Below are positions 44,968 through 54,370 of a stretch of DNA of 64,000 nucleotides, piece by piece (positions within the stretch are counted from its first letter, which is position 1; each line of letters opens with the position of its first letter). This DNA is from Chitinispirillales bacterium ANBcel5 (lineage in GTDB: Bacteria; Fibrobacterota; Chitinivibrionia; Chitinivibrionales; Chitinispirillaceae), in contig JARUKZ010000005.1 of assembly GCA_029688955.1 (NCBI GenBank), forward strand, positions 62,001 through 126,000, given 5' to 3'. The position numbers and the translations under genes were made by a program. The notes under the pieces are model-generated. The model was not told where the DNA came from. It did not search any database and worked only from the letters and a program-made list of their open reading frames with translations.

Positions 44968-45908
44968 TCCTTGTGACCGGTGCTGCTGGTTTTATTGGAT
45001 TTCACGTTACTCAGGAATTATTAAACAGAGGTAAAGAAATTGTCGCTATAGACAGTGTGAATTCTTACTATGAACCTACCCTGAAAGAAAATCGCTTAAA
45101 AATTCTAAACGATAATAATAACTTTAATTTCCATAGATTCGATCTCTGTGACTTTGATAAGCTAAAAGCCGTCTTTGATAAATATAAGCCAAAAATTGTT
45201 TGTCATTTAGCCGCACAGGCAGGTGTGAGATACTCTCTAAGCCACCCCTTTGCTTACCAAAAGTCTAATAATGAGGCTTTTTTAAATATTATCGAACTCT
45301 CAAAAAATTCGAATGTTGAAAATTTTGTTTACGCCTCTTCTTCCTCTGTGTATGGATCAAATACTAATTTACCTTTTTCAGAAAACGACAGAGTTGATAA
45401 TCCTATCTCTCTATATGCTGCGACCAAACGATCAAATGAACTTGTCGCGCACTGCTATAGTCACCTCTTTAATTTAAACTGTTCAGGACTTAGATTTTTT
45501 ACAGTCTATGGACCTTGGGGAAGACCAGATATGGCCCTCTTCATTTTTACAAAAGCCATTATTAATAACCAACCTATTGATGTTTATAATAATGGTAAGA
45601 TGAAAAGAAATTTTACCTATATAGATGACATAGTAGATGGCATACTAAGAGTTTTAGAAACTCCTAAAGAATATGAACTATACAATATTGGTAACAACAG
45701 AGCTGAAGATTTACTTCATTTTATTTCTGTTTTAGAACAAAAACTCGGTAAAAAAGCTACCTATAATTTTCTGCCCATGCAGCCCGGGGATGTTAGGGCT
45801 ACTGTTGCAGATATAGAAAAAATTCGTGCACTCGGTTTTGAACCAAAAACTAATATCGAACAGGGTATAGAAAACTTTGTAAAGTGGTACAGGGAATATT
45901 ATAGTTAA
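44964..45908 (+). CDS. NAD-dependent nucleotide-sugar epimerase (UDP-glucuronate/glucose 4-epimerase type)
   Basis: 314 residues, short-chain dehydrogenase fold. NAD motif GAAGFIGFHVTQ at 6-17; HLAAQAGVRYS; the active site YAATKRSNE (Y-x3-K) near 153-157; RFFTVYGPWGRPDMALF, which is typical of UDP-glucuronate 4-epimerases; and FTYIDDIVDG. It should make precursor sugars for surface polysaccharide together with the dehydrogenase downstream. Confidence 0.9.
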   Translation: MILVTGAAGFIGFHVTQELLNRGKEIVAIDSVNSYYEPTLKENRLKILNDNNNFNFHRFDLCDFDKLKAVFDKYKPKIVCHLAAQAGVRYSLSHPFAYQKSNNEAFLNIIELSKNSNVENFVYASSSSVYGSNTNLPFSENDRVDNPISLYAATKRSNELVAHCYSHLFNLNCSGLRFFTVYGPWGRPDMALFIFTKAIINNQPIDVYNNGKMKRNFTYIDDIVDGILRVLETPKEYELYNIGNNRAEDLLHFISVLEQKLGKKATYNFLPMQPGDVRATVADIEKIRALGFEPKTNIEQGIENFVKWYREYYS

Positions 45909-46039
45909 AAACTTGTATTTTACTATCATTAATTTCCCTATAAATTTTTACTTATGCATTTTAGTATAGTTGATTTATCTTTTTGGTATTAAACTATTTA
46001 AGGATAGTAAAACTGTTACTCTTTTGAAGGAGAAAAAGA

Positions 46040-47275
46040 ATGTACAAACCCCGGATTTGTGTAGTTGGACTTGGCTATGTAGGACTTCCGCTTTCCATAG
46101 AGCTTTCAAAGTATTTTAATGTTTGCGGTTTTGATATCAAACAGTCTCGTATTGATAATCTCAGGAATTTTATTGATCCTAACAATGAAATTAGCCCCGA
46201 TGATCTAAAAAAAAGTAAAATTGAATTCTCAGATGATCCTTCAATTATAAAAAGTGCCGAATTTATAATTGTAGCTGTTCCAACCCCAATTGATGATCAT
46301 AAAAATCCAGATCTTACTCCCCTGTATAAATCTTCTGAAACAGTGGGAGCAAATCTTCAAAGAGGATCAATTGTGGTGTATGAATCTACTGTGTACCCCG
46401 GCGTAACAGAGGAAAAATGCGTTCCGATTCTCGAACAATTTTCAAAATTAAAATGGAAAGAAGATTTTTTCGTTGGTTACTCACCAGAAAGGATTAACCC
46501 TGGTGATAAAGTAAACACTGTTGCTACTATAAAAAAAGTTATTTCCGGTGACACAGAAGAAACAACAGAAAAAGTAGCTCAGGTGTACGAGAAGGCAATT
46601 ACTGCAGGTGTCCATAGGGCAACTACCATTAAAGTAGCAGAAGCAGCAAAAGTTATCGAAAATACTCAACGAGATATAAATATCGCTCTTATGAATGAGT
46701 TAAGAATAATTTTCGATAAAATGAATATTTCAACAAAAGATGTTCTGGAAGCAGCAGGGACAAAATGGAATTTTCTTAAGTTTGAACCAGGACTCGTCGG
46801 TGGACATTGTATAGGAGTGGACCCCTATTATCTTGCATACAAAGCTGAAGAATTAGGTCATCATCCTCAAATTATTATGGCAGGAAGAAGAATTAATGAT
46901 GCTATGGGTAGATATTTTGCCCGCGAACTTATTAAAACAATGATACACAGAAAACTAAAGGTAATGGAGGGTAAAGTATTAATCCTCGGTATAACTTTTA
47001 AAGAAAATGTTCCTGATGTAAGAAATTCAAAAGTTGTAGATATAATACAGGAATTAAATGATTTTGGTGTTCAAACAGATGTTTGGGATCCTGTTGCTAT
47101 TGCTTCAGAAGTGAAACAAGAGTATGGTGTGGAGTTAATCACTGCTCCTTCACCACATGAGTATGAAGCTGTAGTGCTTGCGGTTAAACATGATAAATTT
47201 GTAAATGATGGGATCAATTATAATGATTATTTGGTAGAGAAGGGATATTTTTACGATATAAAGCAGGCTATGTAA
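46040..47275 (+). CDS. UDP-N-acetyl-sugar 6-dehydrogenase (nucleotide-sugar dehydrogenase)
   Basis: 411 residues. NAD motif VGLGYVGLPLSIELS at 9-23, VAVPTPIDDHKNPDLTPL, the ESTVYPGVTEE segment, SPERINPGD, the catalytic-cysteine segment GLVGGHCIGVDPYYLAYKAE (C near 257), and GITFKENVPDVRNSKVVDI. The presence of GHCIGVDP and length match the WbpA/TviB/VipA group that oxidises UDP-GlcNAc or UDP-GalNAc to the uronic acid. AAGGAG lies upstream. A strong terminator follows. Confidence 0.93.
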   Translation: MYKPRICVVGLGYVGLPLSIELSKYFNVCGFDIKQSRIDNLRNFIDPNNEISPDDLKKSKIEFSDDPSIIKSAEFIIVAVPTPIDDHKNPDLTPLYKSSETVGANLQRGSIVVYESTVYPGVTEEKCVPILEQFSKLKWKEDFFVGYSPERINPGDKVNTVATIKKVISGDTEETTEKVAQVYEKAITAGVHRATTIKVAEAAKVIENTQRDINIALMNELRIIFDKMNISTKDVLEAAGTKWNFLKFEPGLVGGHCIGVDPYYLAYKAEELGHHPQIIMAGRRINDAMGRYFARELIKTMIHRKLKVMEGKVLILGITFKENVPDVRNSKVVDIIQELNDFGVQTDVWDPVAIASEVKQEYGVELITAPSPHEYEAVVLAVKHDKFVNDGINYNDYLVEKGYFYDIKQAM

Positions 47276-47291
47276 ATTTTTAATTGAAACT

Positions 47292-47320
47292 AAACGGCCT
47301 TTTTGGAGGCCGTTTTTTTT
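47292..47320. terminator. Rho-independent terminator of the nucleotide-sugar genes
   Basis: 9-bp stem AAACGGCCT with AGGCCGTTT, 6-nt loop, then T-run on the plus strand. Lies between convergent genes and may also serve the minus strand. Confidence 0.9.
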
Positions 47321-47325
47321 TATTA

Positions 47326-47676
47326 TTATACGTTTGCTTTTTTGCTTTTTTCCATTGAAGAATTCCCATGAAATACAGCACCATCATTAATAACCAAATC
47401 TTTAGTTTTTAAATCACCATACAGAGATGAACCTGATTCCAATTCAATTCTCTCTTCAACCATGAGATTTCCTTTTACTTTGCCACCAATAATGACGCTT
47501 TTTGCCTCAATATCAGCTTCAACTACTCCTGTATTTCCAATAAACAGTGCTTCTCCAATTTCAAGTTTTCCTTTAAAAGTACCATCAATTCTAAAACTAT
47601 GAGGAACTTTTGCAGTACCTTCAAAAACTGCTCCCTCCCCTATCATAGTCAATAATCCTTTATTTCCTTTGTCCAT
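47326..47676 (-). CDS. Bactofilin
   Basis: 116 residues, a right-handed beta-helix of the polymer-forming bactofilin family: FRIDGTFKGKLEIGEALFIGNTG, VEADIEAKSVIIGGKVKGNLMVEERIELESGSSLYGDLKTKDLVI. Bactofilins form membrane-associated filaments for shape or stalk growth. The gene starts inside the end of the M23 peptidase gene (17-bp overlap), the classical pairing in which the bactofilin places the peptidase. Confidence 0.95.
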   Translation of the reverse strand: MDKGNKGLLTMIGEGAVFEGTAKVPHSFRIDGTFKGKLEIGEALFIGNTGVVEADIEAKSVIIGGKVKGNLMVEERIELESGSSLYGDLKTKDLVINDGAVFHGNSSMEKSKKANV

Positions 47677-48511
47677 TTACTAGTGGCTCCTTTTTTCCTA
47701 TAAGATAATCTTCCGGATTAATATGCTTTCCGTCCTTTAACAATTCATAATGCAAGTGCGGTGCTGTTGATAGCCCTGTGTTTCCAACAAGAGCTATTGT
47801 CTGTCCCCTGTTTACCCGATCACGGTCTGACACCAAAATCTGAGAACAATGTCCATATTTTGTAACAAATCCAAAATCATGCTTAATGGTAACCATTAAA
47901 CCAAAATATTTATCATTTTTTACTTCCTTTACAATACCAGGTGCAGTAGATCTAATAGGTGTTCCGGTCGCAGCTGCAAAATCGATTCCTTTATGAACCT
48001 TACCTGTATCTGAAAACCTCCTGGTTATCCAACCATCAACAGGCAATATATTAGGTATAGAAGAGCCATTATAATTTACCGAAGTTGTAAAACCTTCTCT
48101 TGTAGTAGTTATTGGAGATCGGGTATTTCTTATTCTGCCAGAAACAGGGATTTCCTGATTTGCATTTATTGTAAGTGATTTATCTTCAGATGTTAAATCT
48201 AAATCAGCATGACTTGCCAAGCGATGTAAATAAGAGGTTAGATATTCTATAGTAGCTATTTTTTCATTAGATAGTCTCATCTGCTCATTTTCTTCAACAA
48301 GCCTTTTGTTTTCTGTTTTTAAAGTACTAACAAGTTGGAGTTTCAATCCTATTTCACCCGTTTTATAGAGAAGTACAATTAGACTTGTTAGAAACAATAT
48401 AAAAAATACCAACAATGATATAACTATATACCTGTGAAGAGAGAGGGAAAATGTGCGCCCATTTCCATCAGGTATAAACATCAAAGTATAATGCGATTTT
48501 TTCTTTTTCAT
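47660..48511 (-). CDS. M23 family murein endopeptidase (membrane-anchored)
   Basis: 283 residues. One membrane helix (about 28-48), a short coiled coil (LKTENKRLVEENEQMRL), and a lysostaphin-type domain at about 165-275: HKGIDFAAATGTPIRSTAPG (zinc H and D), VTIKHDFGFVTKYGHCSQIL and TGLSTAPHLHYELLKDG (HxH). All zinc ligands are present, so it should cleave peptidoglycan cross-links. It overlaps the bactofilin and follows parB by 2 bp. Confidence 0.95.
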   Translation of the reverse strand: MKKKKSHYTLMFIPDGNGRTFSLSLHRYIVISLLVFFILFLTSLIVLLYKTGEIGLKLQLVSTLKTENKRLVEENEQMRLSNEKIATIEYLTSYLHRLASHADLDLTSEDKSLTINANQEIPVSGRIRNTRSPITTTREGFTTSVNYNGSSIPNILPVDGWITRRFSDTGKVHKGIDFAAATGTPIRSTAPGIVKEVKNDKYFGLMVTIKHDFGFVTKYGHCSQILVSDRDRVNRGQTIALVGNTGLSTAPHLHYELLKDGKHINPEDYLIGKKEPLVNGQRK

Positions 48512-48513
48512 AT

Positions 48514-49380
48514 TTATTTAATTAATAAATCCACTACTCTTACCAGATCATCTTTACTGAAATAATGTAATTCCAGTTTACCCTTGTCTCCATTGACCCC
48601 TGGTTTGATTTTTACAGAAGTTCCATACTTATATTGTAATTTTTCTATCAAATCAGCTATATCAGGATCTACAGGCTCAGGATTTAACGACGGTTTTGTT
48701 TTGGGCTTATCATCCCTATTATCCTGAGAAATTTTCTCTACATCTCTTACTGACAATTTATCATCAACAATCCTCTTTGCCATTTTCAGTTGCTGATCTT
48801 CTTTTTCGATGGAAAGTAGTGCTCTTGCATGCCCCATACTGATTTCAGCTTTTCTAACCATCTGTTGTATTTCATCAGGCAAATTTAAAATTCTTAGAGA
48901 ATTGGTTATTGCGGCTCTACTTTTACCAATCTGTTTTGATAATTGATCATGGGTATAACTACACTCAAGGATAAGTTTCTGATATGCTATTGCTTTTTCT
49001 ATCTCATTAAGTTCTTCGCGCTGAATATTCTCTACCAGCGCCAGTTCAAGCATTTCTCTGTCTGTAACTTTATTTTTCAGTATACAGGGAACTTTATCCC
49101 TGCCAAGAACTCCAAAAGCTCTAAAACGACGTTCACCAGAAATTATTTCGTAATGATTATCTTTTTTCCTTAATACAATCGGTTGCAATAGACCTTGATT
49201 TTCAATACTTGTAGCAAGATTTTTTATCTCTTCTTCATCAAAATCTATTCGAGGCTGATAGGGGTTAGTCTTTATTGATTTTCTTTCAACATATACTATA
49301 TCACTATCTTTTACATTCTCTTCATCCTGAGTAGGAATTAAGTTTGAAAGACCCCTACCAAGAGCTTTCCTTTTATTCAT
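48514..49380 (-). CDS. parB: Chromosome-partitioning protein ParB
   Basis: 288 residues. KTNPYQPR, then IENQGLLQPIVLRK, the CTPase/Srx-like motif SGERRFRAFGVLG, VENIQREELNEIEKA, and the helix-turn-helix YTHDQLSKQIGKSRAAITNSLRIL. The C-terminal dimerisation domain is present. It loads on the parS sites at 51016 and 52927 and slides to cluster origin DNA. It overlaps parA by 8 bp. Confidence 0.97.
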   Translation of the reverse strand: MNKRKALGRGLSNLIPTQDEENVKDSDIVYVERKSIKTNPYQPRIDFDEEEIKNLATSIENQGLLQPIVLRKKDNHYEIISGERRFRAFGVLGRDKVPCILKNKVTDREMLELALVENIQREELNEIEKAIAYQKLILECSYTHDQLSKQIGKSRAAITNSLRILNLPDEIQQMVRKAEISMGHARALLSIEKEDQQLKMAKRIVDDKLSVRDVEKISQDNRDDKPKTKPSLNPEPVDPDIADLIEKLQYKYGTSVKIKPGVNGDKGKLELHYFSKDDLVRVVDLLIK

Positions 49381-50155
49381 TTTGCATAATTTCCTTGGCT
49401 AAGTTTAAATAATTCTCTGCTCCAGAGGACATGATATCGTACAAAATAATTGGTTTAGCAAAAGAAGGAGCCTCACCAAGTTTTACATTCCTGGTCACAA
49501 CTACATCGAATACTTTACCGGAAAAAAAGGATTTCACATCTTCTGCAACCTGCCTTGAAAGATTTAACCTTCCATCATACATCGTAAGAAGTGCACCTTC
49601 TATAACCAGTAAAGAATTTAAGTTTTTCTGAACCAGATGAATCGTATTAAGAAGTTCAGCTAATCCTTCCAGTGCATAGTATTCACACTGAATTGGAATA
49701 AGAACACTGTTTGCTGCTGTTAAAATATTTACTGTTAAAAGTCCAAGTGAGGGGGGAGAATCAATAATTACATAATCATAATCATCTTTAACTTCATGAA
49801 TTGCTGAGCGTAACTTTTTCTCTCTGGCCATCTCATTCACCAACTCAATTTCTGCCCCTGCAAGATCCGGTGTTGCCGGTGCTACATCAAGGTAATCCAT
49901 ACAAGAAGCTTTTACCCTGATATCCCTTAGGGTCAAAGGACGCTCATCTATTTCGGTACCTGTTATAACATCGTAAATAGAATACTCTATATCATATTTA
50001 TCGAGCCCAAGACCAGTAGTAGCATTTGATTGAGGATCCATGTCGATAAGGAGAGTTTTCCTTTCAGCAGCACAAAGACATGCTGAAAGATTAATCGATG
50101 TAGTAGTCTTTCCGACTCCACCCTTCTGATTACATACTGCTATAATCTTTCCCAC
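49373..50155 (-). CDS. parA: Chromosome-partitioning ATPase ParA (Soj)
   Basis: 260 residues from GTG 50155, chosen because MGKIIAVCNQKGG begins there and AAGGGG is upstream. Deviant Walker A KGGVGKTT (11-18), DMDPQSNATTG, DYVIIDSPPSLGLLT and AGAEIELVNE place it in the Soj group. It moves origin DNA with ParB. A longer frame reaching 50194 adds only poorly conserved residues. Confidence 0.96.
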   Translation of the reverse strand: MGKIIAVCNQKGGVGKTTTSINLSACLCAAERKTLLIDMDPQSNATTGLGLDKYDIEYSIYDVITGTEIDERPLTLRDIRVKASCMDYLDVAPATPDLAGAEIELVNEMAREKKLRSAIHEVKDDYDYVIIDSPPSLGLLTVNILTAANSVLIPIQCEYYALEGLAELLNTIHLVQKNLNSLLVIEGALLTMYDGRLNLSRQVAEDVKSFFSGKVFDVVVTRNVKLGEAPSFAKPIILYDIMSSGAENYLNLAKEIMQNE

Positions 50156-50316
50156 AAAATCCCCTTGTTCAATAACTTGTACACAGGTTATCAACAGCGT
50201 TTTTAACTATTGTTGATATCTTATATCTCTTTAAAAATCATTACAAATCAATATTTTACATCTCTGTCAGAGAAAAATCCATATGGATACCTATTTTTTT
50301 TCACCACTTTTCCACA

Positions 50317-51000
50317 TCAATGTACTAATTCAAGTGAGACGAGGTTTAACCCCATTATTTGATTACCCAAATCATACTCCGCTATTTCTGATATTCTGAT
50401 TCCATCAGTTTCTTTATTATTGGTGATAAAATCAAGTTCATTAGCAAACTGATCAGTTTTAAAAGTATACATATGCCCATCAGATGCTACGAGAGGTTTT
50501 GCCACTCCTGAAAAGTTCTGAAGTGTTTCATACTCCCTGCTTATTACATAATCAAACTTTTTACTTTCTTTTTGAAGCCCACTTACTTCATCTTCATTTA
50601 TTTCTATATTTTCATATTCAAGTTCATTTTTAACAGCCTTTAAAAAGGAACTCTTTTCAGCATCAGACTCCTGCAACACAAAACTCAGATCAGGTCTGAA
50701 TATTCTTATTGGAATTGAAGGAAAACCGTTAGATGCTCCAAGATTAAGAACTGTTGCCCCTTTCTTAAAACCGAATAATAACAGAGGCTGTAGCGAATCA
50801 CAGAAATGACGTAAAAATAAAATCGACTCATCAGATTCAGGAATCAAACCTGCTGTATCATTCCATTTATACAACAAACAAATATATGTTAGTATCTGTT
50901 CCCGCTGATCAAGATCTGGTGTTAACCCCAGACGTTCAAGTTCCTTCAATTCGTAACATTCTTTCGCTCGATCCAGAAAAGAGTTCAGCAATGCATTCAT
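50317..51000 (-). CDS. rsmG: 16S rRNA (guanine-N7)-methyltransferase RsmG
   Basis: 227 residues. It methylates G527 of 16S rRNA. Motif I NLGASNGFPSIPIRIFRPDLSFVLQES is the class I SAM site; the family's FLRHFCDSLQPLL also fits. The sequence is diverged (NLGASNGF in place of DxGSGAGFPG) but position next to mnmG supports the call. A region with a DnaA-box-like TTTTCCACA lies just after its stop. Confidence 0.88.
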   Translation of the reverse strand: MNALLNSFLDRAKECYELKELERLGLTPDLDQREQILTYICLLYKWNDTAGLIPESDESILFLRHFCDSLQPLLLFGFKKGATVLNLGASNGFPSIPIRIFRPDLSFVLQESDAEKSSFLKAVKNELEYENIEINEDEVSGLQKESKKFDYVISREYETLQNFSGVAKPLVASDGHMYTFKTDQFANELDFITNNKETDGIRISEIAEYDLGNQIMGLNLVSLELVH

Positions 51001-51009
51001 AGTACTTTC

Positions 51010-52917
51010 CTATTGTTTCACGTGAAACGATTTGTTATTTCTATGTCTCGAAATACACATAGCCAGAATAGATATATCCGCAGGTGTAACTCCGGAAATT
51101 CTTAACGCCTGACCAAGAGTTTTTGGTTTTATGGTAATCAGTTTTGTTCTCGACTCAGACAACATCCCGGGAACAGATTCATAATCGAAATCTTCAGGTA
51201 TAATAGCTTCCTCAAGTTGTCGTAATTTTTGCACCTGAAGCAGTTGTTTTTTAACAAACCCTTCGTATTTTACATCAGATTCTACACCTAAGCTAAAACT
51301 TCTATTTTCTTTAATTTGTTTTACTATTTCTTCAGATTCAGTATTTATCTCTTCTTTCAGAAGTTCTAAACATTCAATCAGGTGATGTATGGTAAACTCA
51401 GGTCTTCTTAAAAACTCATCTGCTCTTACAGTATTTTTAATCTCCATTTTTAATGCATTTTGTATTACTTGTCTGGAGATTCTTATACCTGAAAACATTT
51501 TTATAGATTTTTTTTTCTCTTCCCAAACTTTTTTTCTGCTGTCATAAAATTCATCTTCTATGAAACCATATTTTTTAGCAATGGGCATGAGTCTTTCGTC
51601 ACTATTGTCCTGACGTAACATTAACCTGTACTCAGCCCTTGAGGTAAACATCCGATACGGTTCTTCTGTACCTCTTGTTATAAGGTCATCTATAAGTACT
51701 CCTGTATAAGACGTCTCCCTTCCCAAAACTATTTCACCCTGGTTTAGAAGATTTAATGCAGCATTCATCCCTGCTATTAATCCCTGACAAGCAGCTTCTT
51801 CATACCCGGATGTGCCATTTATCTGTCCTGCAAAATAAAGGTTTTTTACGTATTTAGATTCAAGAGTTGGTCTCAACTGAAGTGGTTGGAAATAGTCATA
51901 TTCTATACCATATCCAGGTCTGAGAATTCTCGCTTCTTCAAATCCAGGAATACTACGAACCATCATTTCCTGAATTTCGAATGGTAGAGAGGTTGAGAGT
52001 CCATTTAGGTACATCTCATAATTGTCCAAACTCTCTGGTTCTAAAAATAATGAATGCCCATCTCTCTCACCAAATCTCAGTACTTTATCCTCTATAGACG
52101 GACAGTATCTTGGTCCAACACTGGTTATTTTTCCTCTATACAGAGGAGATAAATGCTTATTTTCTAAAATAATCTTATGTGTCTGTGAATTAGTCTTTGA
52201 AATCCAGCATTTCACCCTATTCTGAATCGTTTCCTGGGTGGAAAATGAAAACGGCCATGGTTCCTGATCACCTGATTGTGGGATTAGTTTAGAAAAATCT
52301 ACACTTCTACCATCTATTCGAGGTGATGTTCCCGTTTTTAACCGACCAGATCTTATTCCTAACTTCTCAATGCTTTTGGTAAGACCTGTAGAGGCCGGCT
52401 CTCCCGTTCTTCCTGCTGAAAAAGATTCCAGTCCAATGTGAGCTCTTCCATTTAAAAAAGTTCCAGTTGCTACAATAACAGCTCTGGTTTGTATAACCTG
52501 TGTACTATCCAGTTTAATAGCTTTTACTAACCCACCTTCAGTTATTATCTCTGTAACCATTCCCTGGTATAGTGATATTTTTTTATTTTTATCTATTTCT
52601 TTTCTAACATACTTTTTATATAAATTTTTATCTGCCTGCGCTCTAGGTCCCCATACTGCGCTACCCTTAGTTTGATTCAACATCCTGAAGTGAATACCAG
52701 CTTTATCTATAACTCTCCCCATTAAACCACCGAGAGCATCAACTTCTCTAACTATATTCCCCTTGGCAATTCCTCCAATTGCAGGATTACAAGACATCTG
52801 TCCAATGAGGTCCAGATGAGTGGTAATTAATACTACCTGCAACTCTTTTTGTGCGCATATATTCGCAGCTTCGATTCCTGCGTGTCCCCCACCTATAACA
52901 GCAATATCGTAATTCAT
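51010..52917 (-). CDS. mnmG: tRNA uridine-5-carboxymethylaminomethyl synthase, FAD subunit MnmG
   Basis: 635 residues. With MnmE it modifies wobble uridine 34. FAD motif GGGHAGIEAANICA near 8-21; MSCNPAIGGIAKGNIVREVDALGG; GLKTGTSPRIDGRSVDFSKL-type segment (TGTSPRIDG); TSRAEYRLMLRQDN; C-terminal helical domain. parS sites lie at both ends. Confidence 0.97.
   Translation of the reverse strand: MNYDIAVIGGGHAGIEAANICAQKELQVVLITTHLDLIGQMSCNPAIGGIAKGNIVREVDALGGLMGRVIDKAGIHFRMLNQTKGSAVWGPRAQADKNLYKKYVRKEIDKNKKISLYQGMVTEIITEGGLVKAIKLDSTQVIQTRAVIVATGTFLNGRAHIGLESFSAGRTGEPASTGLTKSIEKLGIRSGRLKTGTSPRIDGRSVDFSKLIPQSGDQEPWPFSFSTQETIQNRVKCWISKTNSQTHKIILENKHLSPLYRGKITSVGPRYCPSIEDKVLRFGERDGHSLFLEPESLDNYEMYLNGLSTSLPFEIQEMMVRSIPGFEEARILRPGYGIEYDYFQPLQLRPTLESKYVKNLYFAGQINGTSGYEEAACQGLIAGMNAALNLLNQGEIVLGRETSYTGVLIDDLITRGTEEPYRMFTSRAEYRLMLRQDNSDERLMPIAKKYGFIEDEFYDSRKKVWEEKKKSIKMFSGIRISRQVIQNALKMEIKNTVRADEFLRRPEFTIHHLIECLELLKEEINTESEEIVKQIKENRSFSLGVESDVKYEGFVKKQLLQVQKLRQLEEAIIPEDFDYESVPGMLSESRTKLITIKPKTLGQALRISGVTPADISILAMCISRHRNNKSFHVKQ
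51016..51031. promoter_or_regulatory. parS site 1
   Basis: TGTTTCACGTGAAACG, 15 of 16 to consensus. It lies inside the last codons of mnmG (encoding FHVKQ). Confidence 0.95.
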
Positions 52918-52926
52918 ACATACCTT

Positions 52927-52942
52927 TGTTTCACGTGAAACA
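52927..52942. promoter_or_regulatory. parS site 2
   Basis: TGTTTCACGTGAAACA, perfect consensus palindrome, in the gap between mnmE and mnmG. Confidence 0.98.
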
Positions 52943-54307
52943 TTATTTGCCTATACAAAACCTTCCAAATATACTATTCAGTATCTCTTCTGAAGCAGTA
53001 TAACCAAAAAACTCTTCCATTTTTTGTAGTATAGAATTCAAATAATAAGCTGCAATCTCTTCGTTATCTATGTTGGTGTGTGTTTCGTTTAGTCCCTGTA
53101 CAATTTCTTCAAGCAAATTTAATTGTCGGTGACTACATACAATATCAGGTGTTTCAATTTCACTTACAATTTGTTCCACTATTTTATTTATGGTTTCATA
53201 TACTCTGTCTGTATTTATTCCTTCTTTTATACTAACGGGTATTGTTTTAATCTCTTTATCTTGTAATAGGTGCTTTTTATTATTTGGAGACGAAATATCT
53301 ATTTTATTTAATATTACAATTTTCTGAAGGTTATTTTCTAAAAATTGTTTCTCTTCATTTTTAAATTCTTCGCATGCAGAGGTAACCCATAAAACTGCAT
53401 TTGCATCTTCAATTTGTTTTATACTTCTCTCGATCCCAATTTTTTCAATATCATCATTGGTAAGTCTTATTCCAGCACTATCAATTACCTTTATTTTGTT
53501 TCCTTTGATTTCTATCTCTTCAGATATACTATCCCGAGTAGTACCAGGTGTTTTATAGACAATTGATCGCTGCTCACCCAATAACATGTTAAACAAAGAA
53601 CTTTTTCCGGCATTTGGTGGTCCTGCTATTACTATCGTAATCGAGCTGTTAAATGAAAGGAATTTTTTGGCTCTGTTTAATTCCTGGGTAAGTTCCCTTT
53701 TTAATCTCTTTAAAACCTTTTCTACAGGATTCTCTTTTATGCTTTTAATGTCATCCTCTTCACCAAATTCTATTTGAGCTTCTATCTCACTCAAAATAGT
53801 TATCAGCTTTTCCCTGTATAGTTGAAGCTTTCTACTACTGTTTCCGGTTAACCCTTTTTTGGCAGACTCTTTCTGCTTTGATGTCTGGCTATCTATTAGT
53901 GCACCGATAGCTTCTGCTTTTAAAAGATCAAGTTTCCCATTCAAAAAAGCTCTTCGGGTAAATTCTCCTTTGGCAGCAGGCTTTGCCCCGTTTTGGTATA
54001 ACTCTTCTATAATCTCCTTAACCACAGATGGTGAACCATGACATATTATTTCAACCATTTCTTCACCAGTATAGGATTTACCCGTTTTATATTTTACTGC
54101 GGTAACTTCATCTATTATTGCTAAACTACTGTTTATTATTTCATACAGTTGTATTTGCCTTTCAGGAGTTTTTCTTAACTTCTCTTTATTAGCTACTATT
54201 TTTTCTGTAATAGCATAGGAATGTGGACCTGTTATTCTAAGTACAGCAAGAGCCGCTTTACCCTGAGGTGTAGCCAAAGCTACAATTGTAGATTCTTTAT
54301 TCACCAT
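52943..54307 (-). CDS. mnmE: tRNA modification GTPase MnmE
   Basis: 454 residues from ATG 54307. Folate-type N-terminal domain (STIVALATPQGKAALAVLRI), helical domain, G domain with GPPNAGKSSLFNML, DSAGIR (G3) and NKID (G4), and the C-terminal CIGK with its cysteine. An earlier ATG at 54328 would lie in the terminator hairpin upstream, so 54307 is preferred although its ribosome site is weak. Confidence 0.95.
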   Translation of the reverse strand: MVNKESTIVALATPQGKAALAVLRITGPHSYAITEKIVANKEKLRKTPERQIQLYEIINSSLAIIDEVTAVKYKTGKSYTGEEMVEIICHGSPSVVKEIIEELYQNGAKPAAKGEFTRRAFLNGKLDLLKAEAIGALIDSQTSKQKESAKKGLTGNSSRKLQLYREKLITILSEIEAQIEFGEEDDIKSIKENPVEKVLKRLKRELTQELNRAKKFLSFNSSITIVIAGPPNAGKSSLFNMLLGEQRSIVYKTPGTTRDSISEEIEIKGNKIKVIDSAGIRLTNDDIEKIGIERSIKQIEDANAVLWVTSACEEFKNEEKQFLENNLQKIVILNKIDISSPNNKKHLLQDKEIKTIPVSIKEGINTDRVYETINKIVEQIVSEIETPDIVCSHRQLNLLEEIVQGLNETHTNIDNEEIAAYYLNSILQKMEEFFGYTASEEILNSIFGRFCIGK

Positions 54308-54313
54308 AATACG

Positions 54314-54349
54314 AAAAAAAACCGCCATAGATTTTTATCTATGACGGTT
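54314..54349 (-). terminator. Terminator between yidC and mnmE
   Basis: On the minus strand, an 11-bp stem AACCGTCATAG with CTATGGCGGTT (one mismatch), 8-nt loop, and then seven T. It ends 7 bp before the mnmE start, so it may set the ratio between upstream and downstream genes. Confidence 0.8.
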
Positions 54350-54370
54350 ATACATTAGTTGTTAAATACT

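Noticed and set aside
44964..45908. ftsX after the FtsE-like gene
   Set aside because: The product has a clear NAD-binding epimerase fold and no membrane helices.
50180..50316. Additional origin region between rsmG and parA
   Set aside because: Only near-matches to the DnaA box (TTATCAACA, TTTTCCACA) occur, without clustering or an AT-rich block comparable to the dnaA-dnaN gap.
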